Numbered from the stretch's first letter, positions 34,634-43,935 are shown. The stretch: DNA of 64,000 bases from JBHOQS01 sp042408875 (GCA_042408875.1 JBHOQS010000019.1:1-64000); one strand, 5' to 3'. Numbers and translations are program-made. Notes: generated from the sequence alone by a model not told the origin.

Positions 34634-35509
34634 ATGAGTACAGCCGGGCCTGTGCCGGCGCGCATCCGGATCGTCACAGACAGCACGGCCAGCCTACCGC
34701 CGGAGCTCGTCGAGCAGTATGGCATCACCGTCGTCCCGCTGCACGTGCACTTCGGCACCACCACCTACACGGAAGGGGTAACCCTCACCACGGAGCAGTT
34801 CTACCGCCTGCTGAACGTTGCAACGGACCTGCCCACCACGTCCGCCCCCAGCACGGGCCAGTTCATCGAGGCCTACACGCGCCTGCGCGGCGAGTGCGAC
34901 GGCATCGTCTCTATTCATCTGAACAGCCAGTGGAGCGCCACCTATGCTGCGGCAGTTCAGGCGCGCGAGCAGATCACGGATATCCCCATTGCGGTGATCG
35001 ATTCCCGGACGGCCTCACTTGGTGAGGGAATGCTGGCTGTCTACGCGGCCCGGGCGGCCTGCGAGGGCCAGTCACTCGATGAGATCGTGCGCCTGGTCCA
35101 CAATCTCATTCCAAAAATGCACGTTGTGCTGACGGTCGAGACATTGGAGTACCTGCGTCGGGGCGGGCGCATCGGTGGGGCTCAGGCGCTACTGGGCACG
35201 TTGCTGCGCATCCGGCCGGTGCTGGAGGTGCGGAACGCACGTATCGAGGTCTGGGACCGCGTGCGCACGATGGCGAAGACCGTCGAGCGGCTGATCGACT
35301 ACGTGGCCGAGCATGCGCAGGGGCGTCCGCTGGCCCACGCCGCCGTGTTGCATGCAGCGAACCCGGCCATGGCAGACGAGCTAGCGCAGCGGCTCACGGA
35401 GCGCTTTGTCATTCGGGAGTTGTACACCAGCGTGATCGGCCCGGTGATCGGCACGCACCTCGGCCCCGGCGCTTTCGGAATCACCTTCCATACCGACCAT
35501 ACCGAGTAG
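34634..35509 (+). CDS. DegV family fatty-acid-binding protein
   Basis: 291 residues. DegV proteins bind fatty acids and can act as FakB partners of a fatty-acid kinase in exogenous fatty-acid use. Seen: N-terminal RIVTDSTASLPPELVEQYG, the TTSAPSTGQFIEAY loop with the ligand-binding Thr/Ser, the IDSRTASLGEGM segment with the conserved Arg, YLRRGGRIGGAQALLG and C-terminal TSVIGPVIGTHLGPGAFGI. GGGGAGGG before the ATG supports the start. No FakA gene is in the window. It is divergent from rraA and convergent with the unknown gene at 35544. Confidence 0.9.
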   Translation: MSTAGPVPARIRIVTDSTASLPPELVEQYGITVVPLHVHFGTTTYTEGVTLTTEQFYRLLNVATDLPTTSAPSTGQFIEAYTRLRGECDGIVSIHLNSQWSATYAAAVQAREQITDIPIAVIDSRTASLGEGMLAVYAARAACEGQSLDEIVRLVHNLIPKMHVVLTVETLEYLRRGGRIGGAQALLGTLLRIRPVLEVRNARIEVWDRVRTMAKTVERLIDYVAEHAQGRPLAHAAVLHAANPAMADELAQRLTERFVIRELYTSVIGPVIGTHLGPGAFGITFHTDHTE

Positions 35510-35543
35510 CCAGACAGGCTGGCCATATCCGGCTCATGACCGG

Positions 35544-36455
35544 CTAGCGCCGCACGCAGGCCGGAAAGAGGCGCCGGGCCACTTCAAGCGCGGCAAGGAT
35601 ATGGGGATCATTTGTTGCCGCGCCGGGCCAGGCCCCGTACAGGCGCCGGTGCGCCACACCCCCGAAGGGCAGCCGTCCGCAGCGCTCGCAGAGCGGTACG
35701 CGCGCCACTCGGTGCCGCCACAGCAGCGCGCTGGTGGCGTAAACATCGACCGGCCGCTCCGCCGTGTCCTCCCCGCAGAGCCGGATAGCGCGCACCACAC
35801 GCTGCTCGAACAGGGTATCTAAAACGTAGAGTGCCTCGCGCGCGGGGAGCAAGCTGATAGCCGTGGTGAAGCGCTCACACTCCCAAGACACCACCAGGGG
35901 ACACAGGCGCACCGACTCCGGTGGCACCGACGGCACTGGCAAGGGCACAAAAGCGCCAGTGCCGAGGATAGTGGCGGCTGCCTGCACCAGCCGCGCTGCA
36001 GGGACGCAGACATCGAGATGGATGAACCAGCGTGTGTCTCCCGCTCCCAGTGGTGTGTCCAGGTCCGGGAGCGCGGCACCAGACCGGGCGCAGAGCAGAG
36101 CGGCGAAGTCGGCGAAGTGCTCGGCAGGCGCTGCGGCAGCGCCCCCATCGGTCCACAGATCTTCAGGGCAGCGCAGCCCTAGCCGCACGCGCGGCTGAGG
36201 ATCACCTGCAGGGAGCGCGATGGACAGCGCGCCGGAGCGGCTGAGCCGCCACAGCGCCTGAAGCATAGGCGCGCGGTAGGCATCCCACAAGAACGGGGAG
36301 AGGGGGATGCCCAGTCGCTCGGCCAGGTATTGGGTAGCCAACCGGCACAGCCGGTCGGCCGGTACGCTGAGCTCATCAGGGAACCAGTCGGGATCCTCCT
36401 GGGCGCCCTCTCCAACGAGCAGCAGCGTGTCGTAGAGCGCTTTCTCGAACCACAT
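35544..36455 (-). CDS. Hypothetical protein, 303 residues
   Basis: I do not recognise this protein. It begins MWFEKALYDTLLLVGEGAQ and has an alpha/beta mixture without a signal peptide or membrane spans. The C-terminal region contains a short CERCGRLPFGG segment, a possible metal site. Cysteines are frequent elsewhere as well. Codon use is like its neighbours and the frame is long and clean, so it is likely real. The 16-bp inverted-repeat element lies immediately upstream, between it and the Rieske-helical gene. Its 3' end faces degV. Confidence 0.65.
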   Translation of the reverse strand: MWFEKALYDTLLLVGEGAQEDPDWFPDELSVPADRLCRLATQYLAERLGIPLSPFLWDAYRAPMLQALWRLSRSGALSIALPAGDPQPRVRLGLRCPEDLWTDGGAAAAPAEHFADFAALLCARSGAALPDLDTPLGAGDTRWFIHLDVCVPAARLVQAAATILGTGAFVPLPVPSVPPESVRLCPLVVSWECERFTTAISLLPAREALYVLDTLFEQRVVRAIRLCGEDTAERPVDVYATSALLWRHRVARVPLCERCGRLPFGGVAHRRLYGAWPGAATNDPHILAALEVARRLFPACVRR

Positions 36456-36514
36456 CGCCTGCTATTACCGTCTGTTCGAGTATAGCGCACTACGGCGGCC
36501 GGGCCCTAGAAGAC

Positions 36515-36614
36515 TACTGCGTACTACGTAGAGACGCCACCCACCCCGCCTCATTGCAAGGCAGCTTGCCAGACAGTAGGAGTGTTCTGCCAGGGCCTTA
36601 CGTAGTACGCAGTA
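36515..36614. mobile_element. 100-bp element with 16-bp perfect terminal inverted repeats
   Basis: TACTGCGTACTACGTA (36515-36530) is exactly reverse-complemented at 36599-36614. The interior has no coding potential. It sits between two minus-strand genes, followed on the plus strand by a T-run (ATTTTT). It is either a MITE-like element or a terminator-type hairpin. Confidence 0.5.
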
Positions 36615-36628
36615 ACGCAGTAATTTTT

Positions 36629-38407
36629 CTACTCTTTATACAGCTCTTCGCCACGATGTAGGCGCAGGGCGATGGTGTAGGTCTGCGTCGTGGCACGGTC
36701 CGTGGGCGAGTGCGCCGCCAGGTAGCGCGCTACTGCAACCAGCACGTTCCAGGCCAGGGCAGGATGCGTGGCCTTCAGCCGATGATACTGCCGCAGCCCC
36801 GCCTCCAGCATCTGGTATGAATGGAACTCGGCGTCCTCCCGCAGGAGCACATAGCCGAGCGTCTGCACCAGGCGCCGGTCGTCGTGGCCCAGCGAGAGGT
36901 AGCGGTAGACCGTCGCCGCTGCTTCCTCTACCGCTGCCTTCTGGTTGGTCAGCTCCAGCAGGCGGGCCAGCAGCACATCGGCTTCCTCTGGCTCGCGACG
37001 CACGCTCCGTTCGTCTGGCAATCGCTGCGGCGGCATATTCAGGAAGCGGTCCAGATAGACCGCCAGCGCGCCGGCGAGGAGGCCGCGGGCCAGTTCCGGC
37101 GTAGGCGCGCGCTCGATCATATGATCGAGCGCGTTGCAATACGAGAACGTATGTAGCACGGTGATCCAGTCACCGAACTCGTTGCTGGTGTGGAAGCGGG
37201 CGATCCGCAGCGCGGCGGCGTAGCACAGGGCCTGGCTTACCTCATTGAGGGTGGCACCGTCCGCCAGCGCTTGCACCAACGCCTGGACCCCGGACTCCGG
37301 CCGGTCATCGAGGAGGGCCTCGACGGTGGCCTCGAAGCCGTCCCAGGGCCGGCCGGCGCGCTCACCGCGCTCCAGCAGCGCTGGCAGCTGGGCTTCGGCA
37401 TCGTGCAGGATAGCGATCAGGTCGACCGGATAGCGCCAGGCCGAGCTCTCTTCGTTGCGGGCGGCGCGGGCTGTCTGGCCCACCAGGCTAGGCAGGATCT
37501 CGGCTGCGTGCTGCCAGCCGATATGCTCCAGGAGCTCGAAGGCTTTGTTCGTAAAGTCAAGCGTATGGCCGCCATTGATGTAGGGATGATCGGTGGCAGC
37601 GGCGCCCATCATGGCGGCCACCTGCGCCAGCGTGGCGCCCTGGGCGATCGCGCTGCGCAGACAACGTTCGGCGCCGTCGCTGTGGCGCACCTGGATGAAC
37701 TCGCGGTACCACTGCGCCAGCCGCTCGAGCGGTGTGGTGGAGTCCGGCAACGGATCGAGATCAAAGCGCGGTGGCTGACCAGTGGTGTCGCGGGCCACGC
37801 GGGTGAGCCCGTGGTAGAGCGCCAGCGGGCGGTGCTCCGCCGCCAGGTCCGGCAGCACGTTCGCCATGGCCGTCATAATGGTCAGGCCCGGCCCCCAGCC
37901 CGCCTGGCGATAGCGGGCGCCGTAGAGCCCGCCGGTGCGCAGCAGCTCGGCTGCGGGCGCCCCCAGGTCCTCCAGGGCCAGGATGCTCTTGGCCGTCACC
38001 AGCGAGAGGTTCTGCTCTAGCCCGTCCTGCAAGCGTCCCAGCCAGCGGGCGGTGCGGTCGCGGCCATCGACGCGCGGATCCACCCAGACCTCGCCGTCAC
38101 GTAGCTCGGTGCGATAGACGGTCACGTCGTCAGCGAAGGGGTCGAAGGTGCCACCGCTCTCCAGATCAAAGCGGGCGTGGTGCCAGTGGCAGGTGAGAAT
38201 ACCCTCTTTCAGGCTACCGCGGCTCAAGGGGAAGCCCATGTGCGGGCAGCGGTTATCGACAGCGTAGACCTTGCCCTCGTGCCAGAAGACCGCAATCCCG
38301 TGGCGGCCGCCGCTCACGACGATGCACCCGCGCTGCCGGAGCTCATCCAGCGATGCTGCGCGCACCAGGGTTGGCTGTATCCTGGGCTGGTTCGTTGCCG
38401 TACTCAT
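36629..38407 (-). CDS. Rieske [2Fe-2S] protein fused to a large all-helical domain
   Basis: 592 residues. The first 110 or so are a normal Rieske domain with CPH and CHWH separated by 16 residues, then DLESGGTFDPFADDV. The remaining 480 are helical, with repeated patterns such as RSAIAQGATLAQVAAMMGAA, HTLDFTNKAFELLEHIGW and CYAAALRIARFHTSNEFGD, and look like a helical-bundle domain with His/Asp pairs (HTLDF, FHTSNEF, NALDHMIE). These could bind a metal, so the protein may be a self-contained oxidase or oxygenase-like enzyme. AAAGGAG precedes the ATG at 38407. A three-unit 12-bp repeat lies just upstream. Confidence 0.8.
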   Translation of the reverse strand: MSTATNQPRIQPTLVRAASLDELRQRGCIVVSGGRHGIAVFWHEGKVYAVDNRCPHMGFPLSRGSLKEGILTCHWHHARFDLESGGTFDPFADDVTVYRTELRDGEVWVDPRVDGRDRTARWLGRLQDGLEQNLSLVTAKSILALEDLGAPAAELLRTGGLYGARYRQAGWGPGLTIMTAMANVLPDLAAEHRPLALYHGLTRVARDTTGQPPRFDLDPLPDSTTPLERLAQWYREFIQVRHSDGAERCLRSAIAQGATLAQVAAMMGAAATDHPYINGGHTLDFTNKAFELLEHIGWQHAAEILPSLVGQTARAARNEESSAWRYPVDLIAILHDAEAQLPALLERGERAGRPWDGFEATVEALLDDRPESGVQALVQALADGATLNEVSQALCYAAALRIARFHTSNEFGDWITVLHTFSYCNALDHMIERAPTPELARGLLAGALAVYLDRFLNMPPQRLPDERSVRREPEEADVLLARLLELTNQKAAVEEAAATVYRYLSLGHDDRRLVQTLGYVLLREDAEFHSYQMLEAGLRQYHRLKATHPALAWNVLVAVARYLAAHSPTDRATTQTYTIALRLHRGEELYKE

Positions 38408-38833
38408 TCCGCCGCTCCTTTCTGGATCTTGTCCCTCAGGGCTGCTCTCCTCGCGCTTCTCTCCCTATCCTGGTCCCTATCCTGGTCCCTATCCTGGTCC
38501 ATGTTAAGGAACCGCACACCATCGCTTAGCCAGAGGCGACACGCTGTTTTTCCGGGGATACGCTCTGCTACCTGCAGTGTACCGCATCGCAGCCTCCCAG
38601 GGTACCGCTTTACAGCGCACCGTGTCACAGCCACTACATGGAGCCGGGTGACAGAGGGATCATCATGCCGGCTTGAACGCACACCAGGCAGTAGCGTAAA
38701 CTGAGGCATACTCGCTCACCCTGCATGTGAGTCCGTGTGTTTGGACCGCACTTCCGTCAAGTGCTCATCGGGAGTGCTGCACAAACTCAGCAGCAAAGTC
38801 CTTAAACTCCTCCAAACGAACGGAGTGGTGACA
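38408..38833. other. 426-base intergenic region between divergent genes
   Basis: Contains the 12-bp tandem triplicate at 38463-38498 and otherwise nothing gene-like. Open frames here begin upstream of the true start of the binding-protein gene and are not conserved-looking. Confidence 0.4.
38463..38498. repeat. Three exact 12-bp tandem repeats upstream of the Rieske-helical gene
   Basis: CCCTATCCTGGT occurs at 38463-38474, 38475-38486 and 38487-38498 without mismatch, 56-91 bases before the ATG at 38407 on the minus strand. It is well placed for a promoter or operator array. Confidence 0.8.
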
Positions 38834-40270
38834 ATGCTACCAGGTGATACGATGTACCTCCCTCGTCGAGCAATGCTCAAAACGACAGCGACGGCGGTCG
38901 CCGCGGGACTGCTTGCTGCATGCACACGCGCCACGACGCAGCAGCCTGCTGCGGCCACGCCAAAGGCGCGCACCAGCCCCATCACGCTGACGTTCTTGAG
39001 CTGGCGGCCCATCGCCATGGACCAGTTCGAGCCCATTTGGAAGGAATACGAGCAGCGCAACCTGGTGCGCTTCGAGGTGGACAAGACCGGCGACTACGGC
39101 CAGACCAAGCTCATCGCCATGCTGGCCGGCGATGCCGGGCCCGATCTGTGGGATGGGCGCACCGATGCGCTGCCGAAGATCTATGACTCCGGCGCGGTGC
39201 TGGAGCTGAGTAGCTTCCTCTCGCGCGACCGCATCAATCTGACGAAAGACTGGGCACTGACGGGCATCGAGCGCTGGCGCCAGAAGGTCTACGGCGTGCC
39301 GTACTGGGTCGAGCCGTTTGCGATCTACTACAACAAGACGCTCTTCCGGCAGAAAGGCGTGCCCGATCCGTGGGAACGCACGCAGAACCGCGGCGACTGG
39401 ACCATTGAGGAAATGGTCGAGGCGGCACGCAAGATCACCGATCCGCAGAACGATCTCTGGGGCCTCGATTGGAGCCTGGGGAACTACCATACGATTGGGC
39501 CGCTCATCTGGACTCACGGCGTCTCGCACATGCAGTACGACCCAAAGATCGAGTTCCAGCTGACTATCCCAGAGAGCATCCAGGCGCATCGCACGGCCAT
39601 GGACTGGATGATGAACCTCCGGATCAATATCCAGTCGCCGCTTCCAGAAGCGGTCGAGGCGCGCCGGCGGCTGCAGGGCGATCGTCCCGGCATCGCCACC
39701 ACGGGTGGCACCAATCTCTTCGCGCTGGGTAAGATTGGCATCCACTGGCGCTCAGTGAACGACTGGCGCCGCATGTGGCCACTCATCGGCAACACGTTTG
39801 AATGGGATATGCTGCCCGTGCCGAGTATCGGCGGTAAGCCGGGCGGAAGCTGGTCGGCCGGGCATCCGCTCAATGCCTGGGCCAAGACAAAGTATCCCGA
39901 AGATGTCTGGAACTTCATGAAGTGGATGATGAACGACGAGTTCCAGAACTATCTTGCGGAGAACAAGTACCTGGTGCCGGCCAAGCTCGCCATTCAGTCG
40001 AAGTTCTTCCAGCCGCCGCCGCAGTATCCCTATCAGCACCCCCAAGTGTTCGCCGAAGTGTACAAGCGTCCCTACGGTATTATCTGGTCGCACTACAACG
40101 CTGTGAAGAACGAGCAAGATTATGGCACGGAGATCACCCGGATCTACACGGGCGAGGTCGCGCTGGAGACCGGCCTGCGCGACCTGAACCAACGGCTTAA
40201 CCAGGACATCGAATACGGGGGCGGCGAGAACCCCTTCAAGGGCCTGCGCTGGCCCTTCCGATCAGGCTAG
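38834..40270 (+). CDS. Extracellular solute-binding protein, family 1 (Tat-type lipoprotein)
   Basis: 478 residues from the ATG at 38834 (GGAG eight bases upstream); an ATG at 38852 is nearly as good. The N-terminus has LPRRAMLKTTATAVAAGLL and then the lipobox LAAC, a twin-arginine lipoprotein signal. The mature protein is of the sugar-binding COG1653 type, with ITLTFLSWRPIAMDQFEPIW, AGDAGPDLWDGRTDAL, YGVPYWVEPFAIYYNKTLF and a helix-rich C-terminus. It is followed by a second, divergent binding protein 344 bases on. No permease genes follow either. The ligand is unknown. Confidence 0.85.
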   Translation: MLPGDTMYLPRRAMLKTTATAVAAGLLAACTRATTQQPAAATPKARTSPITLTFLSWRPIAMDQFEPIWKEYEQRNLVRFEVDKTGDYGQTKLIAMLAGDAGPDLWDGRTDALPKIYDSGAVLELSSFLSRDRINLTKDWALTGIERWRQKVYGVPYWVEPFAIYYNKTLFRQKGVPDPWERTQNRGDWTIEEMVEAARKITDPQNDLWGLDWSLGNYHTIGPLIWTHGVSHMQYDPKIEFQLTIPESIQAHRTAMDWMMNLRINIQSPLPEAVEARRRLQGDRPGIATTGGTNLFALGKIGIHWRSVNDWRRMWPLIGNTFEWDMLPVPSIGGKPGGSWSAGHPLNAWAKTKYPEDVWNFMKWMMNDEFQNYLAENKYLVPAKLAIQSKFFQPPPQYPYQHPQVFAEVYKRPYGIIWSHYNAVKNEQDYGTEITRIYTGEVALETGLRDLNQRLNQDIEYGGGENPFKGLRWPFRSG

Positions 40271-40613
40271 CAGGTCCTGCAGGGGGCAGCCGGAGATGAC
40301 CCGCTGGCTGTTCCCTGCGCGGGCTAGAGCCGGCCGGCATGTCCAAGACCGTCTCTTCGGCGTGCCTGCTATTCGTGGAGTGGCGCCCCTGCTGTGTAAG
40401 TATGTCGCCCAATTCGCAGCTTTTATGGCTTTTCGCGCTCATTGCAGGCGAGCGTGCTGATCCCTTACGGAACTTTCCTGTAGGCAAAACTGCAGGAAAG
40501 TATTGTCATCGGTCGTGCTGCCCTCTTCACTTCCCAGTCCTCTTTCGGTAAGCTGTTGGCTAGCGAGGCCTGCGGCTTGCCGCGACATGATGACAGGCAA
40601 AGGAGGTTTAGCG
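40271..40613. other. 343-base gap between two binding-protein genes, with a strong RNA hairpin
   Basis: No gene seen. It holds a 12-bp RNA stem at 40472-40501 (11 Watson-Crick pairs plus one G-U, loop of 6). An AGGAGG ribosome site ends the gap and fixes the next start. Confidence 0.5.
40472..40501 (+). promoter_or_regulatory. 12-bp stem-loop in the leader of the second binding-protein gene
   Basis: ACTTTCCTGTAG (40472-40483) pairs with CTGCAGGAAAGT (40490-40501), one G-U pair, loop GCAAAA. There is no T-run, so a leader or transcript-stability hairpin is likelier than a terminator. Confidence 0.45.
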
Positions 40614-42050
40614 ATGTCTCATGGGCCTTATGCGTACAGCGGTCTGCCGGGAGTGCCTGGAAGGAGCGCAGCCACCTTGCCGGCTGAGCAGCGCCCGGCC
40701 GTGCTTACGCGGCGGATGCTCGCCGGTCTAGGGCTTGGTGGCGCGCTGGCCGGCGCGTGCCAGCCAGGCCAGCGTGGCGGCGCCGGCGAACAGCCCCGAG
40801 AGCTCAAGCCGGTGACATTGGTGTGGCAGATTCGGGGCGGGCCCGGCGGGAACTATGAGAAGTTGGCCACCGATGCCATGCAGCAGTTCCGGCAGAAGAA
40901 CCCACATATCACCGTCGAGTTTGTCTTCGATGCCGGCAACGTGGAAAAGACGCTGACGATGATGGTTGCGGGCACCGGGCCGGATGTGTTCCACGGCTGG
41001 GGCCATGTGATGTGGCAGTATGCGGCCAAGGAGCAAATGATCAACCACAACGAGATTGTCCGAGACTTCAAGAAGGCTGATCTCGACGACTTTATGAAGT
41101 GGCAGTGGGACGGCTTCGTTATCCCCACCACGACCTTCCGCTTCGGTCTGCCAACGTATGTCAACATGATGGTGCTGTACTGGAACCGCGATCACTTCAG
41201 GCAGCTTGGGCAGGCCGAGCCGACGGTGGACTGGGGCCACGATGAGTACGCGGCCATGGCCCGCAGGCTCACCCGGCGCGAGGGCGATAAGCAGATCTAC
41301 GGCGCCTGGATTCCGATGACGGCCTTCGATCGGTTCCAGAACCACGTGCTCATGTTCGGTGGACACGTGGTGGACCCGAAAGACCTGACCAAGACGCTGC
41401 TTCATGAGCCTCCAGCTCAGACCGCCCTCGAATGGATGCGCGCTCGGCAGTGGGACGACCGCACCTTCCTGCCTATTCGGTCTGATCTCCGGCCGCTTCC
41501 CGACAAAAACCAATGGGATCACTTCTACCTGGGCCATGTCTCTACCCTTGAGGACGGCATGCACAACCTGCGCGGCGTGGCGCAAAACATGACCATGGAC
41601 TGGGACATCGCCCATGTACCGAAGGGACCAGTGCGCCGCGCCGTGCTAGGGACCACCGACGGCTGGGCGATCTGGAGCGGCACGAAGGCGCGCGAGGCCG
41701 CTGTGGAGCTGCTCAAGTTCATCACGAGTGTGGACTACTACAAAATGCAGGCGACCTATGAGCTACTCATCCCTTCGCGCAAGTCGGTGCTCGACCACTG
41801 GATCACAACTGCGCGGGAGCAATTCCCGGTCCTGCAGAAGGTGAACCTGAAGGTGGTGAAGGAGGCCCTCGTGGATATGGGCTATCCCACGCCGGATGAG
41901 ATCTTCCTGTGCCAGGCTGAAGCTGCACAGGTGATCGGCCCGGCACTGAACCAGCTCTACCGCGATGGCACGGCCACGCCGCGCATCTTCCAGGACATCA
42001 AAGATCAGATCAATCAGGCTGCTGGAAGCTGTGGGGTGCGGTTTAAGTAG
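40614..42050 (+). CDS. Extracellular solute-binding protein, family 1 (Tat-type lipoprotein)
   Basis: 478 residues from the ATG at 40614, fixed by the AGGAGG site eight bases upstream. VLTRRMLAGLGLGGALAGAC is a twin-arginine signal ending in a lipobox Cys. The body is UgpB-like: VTLVWQIRGGPGGNYEKLAT, VAGTGPDVFHGWGHVMWQY and LPTYVNMMVLYWNRDHF. It is only distantly similar to its neighbour at 38834 although both are 478 residues, so the two are probably ancient paralogues with different ligands. The 3' end faces the DUF1405 gene with six bases between, and a hairpin in that gene's tail may terminate both. No transporter subunits are near. Confidence 0.85.
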   Translation: MSHGPYAYSGLPGVPGRSAATLPAEQRPAVLTRRMLAGLGLGGALAGACQPGQRGGAGEQPRELKPVTLVWQIRGGPGGNYEKLATDAMQQFRQKNPHITVEFVFDAGNVEKTLTMMVAGTGPDVFHGWGHVMWQYAAKEQMINHNEIVRDFKKADLDDFMKWQWDGFVIPTTTFRFGLPTYVNMMVLYWNRDHFRQLGQAEPTVDWGHDEYAAMARRLTRREGDKQIYGAWIPMTAFDRFQNHVLMFGGHVVDPKDLTKTLLHEPPAQTALEWMRARQWDDRTFLPIRSDLRPLPDKNQWDHFYLGHVSTLEDGMHNLRGVAQNMTMDWDIAHVPKGPVRRAVLGTTDGWAIWSGTKAREAAVELLKFITSVDYYKMQATYELLIPSRKSVLDHWITTAREQFPVLQKVNLKVVKEALVDMGYPTPDEIFLCQAEAAQVIGPALNQLYRDGTATPRIFQDIKDQINQAAGSCGVRFK

Positions 42051-42056
42051 TACGCT

Positions 42057-42797
42057 TCAGCGCGGGAGGGCAGAGCCTCCCGTGCTCTTCGCTCCCTGCG
42101 CCTGCCGACGTGCAGCGGCGTACCGCAGTGCTACATAGAGCAGCAGTATGGCCGTCGTTGCCAGGGAGAAGGGCAGAACCACTGCCATCGGCACGACGTC
42201 CTCGGGAAAGCGGGGGTAGTAGGCCCAGGGGATGCTGAAGGCGAAGCCGTAGTCGATCAGATCGCCTAGGATATACCAGAGCACTGTGGCCACCGTGGAG
42301 ACAAGCGTCGGCTTGAGCAGGATGAAGAGCACAATGCCCTGAATGATCATGACCGTATGGGTGAAGCTCATGGCGATGCTCTCGAGGTTGTAGTCGCCGG
42401 TGGCGCGCCAGTACAGGATCCAGACGAGGTCGGTCCATAGACCATACTTGATATTTGCTACCGCGCCAATCGAGAAGACGGTGGAGTTCTCCCACTTCAA
42501 GGAGATGAGGAACAGCGCCAGGGCGAACCAGAACGCCGAGAGCGGCGAGTCGGGCAGCCAGGGCCAGAACTGCGGCGGCGTCACCGCGAAGTCGGCGCCG
42601 TACCAGTAGATCAGGCCGGCCACGAAGCCGATCAGGTTGCAGACGATCAGAAACGGCTTCACCAACCGGATGTCGAGCAGCAGGCGCACCCAGCCTTCAA
42701 GGGTGACTGGTCGCGGCGCATAGCCCAACAACGCCGGGGGAAGCCAACCTACGAGTGCCTGGGCGATGATCGACGCCCGCTCTTCCTGTGTGGCCAT
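42057..42797 (-). CDS. DUF1405 family membrane protein
   Basis: 246 residues with about six or seven hydrophobic spans. The segments LIGFVAGLIYWYGADFAVTP, FWFALALFLISLKWENSTVF and GAVANIKYGLWTDLVWILYW are typical of the DUF1405 (YpjA-like) family, whose function is not known. A Lys/Arg-rich C-terminus lies on the cytosolic side. The ATG at 42797 has only a weak ribosome site (GAG). It is on the minus strand, convergent with the binding-protein gene, and about 160 bases from hemB, whose stop lies upstream. Assignment is by characteristic sequence; no role is inferred. Confidence 0.75.
   Translation of the reverse strand: MATQEERASIIAQALVGWLPPALLGYAPRPVTLEGWVRLLLDIRLVKPFLIVCNLIGFVAGLIYWYGADFAVTPPQFWPWLPDSPLSAFWFALALFLISLKWENSTVFSIGAVANIKYGLWTDLVWILYWRATGDYNLESIAMSFTHTVMIIQGIVLFILLKPTLVSTVATVLWYILGDLIDYGFAFSIPWAYYPRFPEDVVPMAVVLPFSLATTAILLLYVALRYAAARRQAQGAKSTGGSALPR
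42063..42082 (+). terminator. Hairpin in the tail of DUF1405 gene, candidate terminator of the binding-protein gene
   Basis: CGGGAGG (42063-42069) pairs with CCTCCCG (42076-42082), 13 bases after the stop of the plus-strand gene ending at 42050, and is followed by TGCTCTTC. Confidence 0.4.
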
Positions 42798-42957
42798 AGG
42801 AACTCGTCTGTGCCGCTGACTCCTCAGAATGCCACGCGCCCGACCGTACGCCAGCTTGCGAGTGCGCTACTGCGAGCGCCAGGACTCATGGCTACTCCCG
42901 CGCTAGCCGTGAGTGGATATCACCTAGACATGCTCTCCAAAGTAGCCGCAATGGCAT

Positions 42958-43935
42958 CTATCCCTCCTGAAGCCATTGCGCCACGTCTGGGGCATGGTAG
43001 GTGATAATGATATCGGCACCGGCGCGGCGAATACCGGTGAGGAGCTCCAGCACTGCGCGCCGCTCATCTAGGAGCCCCTGCGCTGCGGCAGCCTTGACCA
43101 TGACGTACTCGCCGCTGACATTGTATGCCGCCACCGGATGGTCGAACGCCTGGCGCACGCGCTGGACGACATCCAGATAGGCCAGCGCAGGCTTCACCAT
43201 GATAATATCGGCCCCTTCATTTATGTCTAGTTCTATCTCGCGCAGGGCCTCGCGGACATTCGGCGGGTCCATCTGGTAGCTGCGCCGGTCACCGAACTGT
43301 GGCGCGGAGCCGGCAGCCTCGCGGAAAGGGCCGTAGAAGGCGCTGGCATACTTCGCCGCGTAGGACATGATGGCTACATGCTCCCACCCCTCTTCGTCCA
43401 GCGCCTCCCGAATGGCACCGACGCGGCCATCCATCATGTCCGATGGCGCCACAACGTCCGCCCCGGCCTCAGCGTGCGACAACGCTACACGGGCGAGCAC
43501 GTCCAGCGTGGCGTCGTTCACGATCTCGCCATCCTCGACCAGGCCACAGTGCCCGTGGTCCGTGTACTCGCAGAGGCACACATCGGTGATGACCACGAGC
43601 TCCGGACAGGCCTCTTTGATGCTAGCGATCGCGCGCTGCACCGGCCCGTTGGGATCGGCGGCCGACTCCCCTTCGGGGTCCTTGCGCTCCGGTAGGCCGA
43701 AGAGCAGCACGGCGGGGATGCCGAGCTGGTAAGCGCGGCGAGCCTCTTCAGCGACCGTATCGGGCGACCAGTGGTACTGGCCGGGGAGCGAGGAGATCGG
43801 GCGTTGCAGCCCAGAGCCAGCAGCGACGAAGAGGGGATAGACCAGGTTATCCACGGAGAGCCGGGTCTCACGCACCATCCGCCGCAGGCTCTCCGTGCGG
43901 CGCATGCGGCGCGGGCGGTATTGCGGGTAGTTCAT
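42958..43935 (-). CDS. hemB: Delta-aminolevulinic acid dehydratase (porphobilinogen synthase)
   Basis: 325 residues from the ATG at 43935, the family length; a longer version from 43962 is possible. The enzyme condenses two aminolevulinate molecules to porphobilinogen in haem and corrinoid synthesis. Seen: zinc-site cysteines in DVCLCEYTDHGHCG, VAPSDMMDGRVGAI, the first Schiff-base Lys region MSYAAKYASAFYGPFREA, and the second Lys in IIMVKPALAYLD. All catalytic positions appear intact. Other haem genes are not in the window, so it is not part of a visible haem operon. Confidence 0.95.
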   Translation of the reverse strand: MNYPQYRPRRMRRTESLRRMVRETRLSVDNLVYPLFVAAGSGLQRPISSLPGQYHWSPDTVAEEARRAYQLGIPAVLLFGLPERKDPEGESAADPNGPVQRAIASIKEACPELVVITDVCLCEYTDHGHCGLVEDGEIVNDATLDVLARVALSHAEAGADVVAPSDMMDGRVGAIREALDEEGWEHVAIMSYAAKYASAFYGPFREAAGSAPQFGDRRSYQMDPPNVREALREIELDINEGADIIMVKPALAYLDVVQRVRQAFDHPVAAYNVSGEYVMVKAAAAQGLLDERRAVLELLTGIRRAGADIIITYHAPDVAQWLQEG

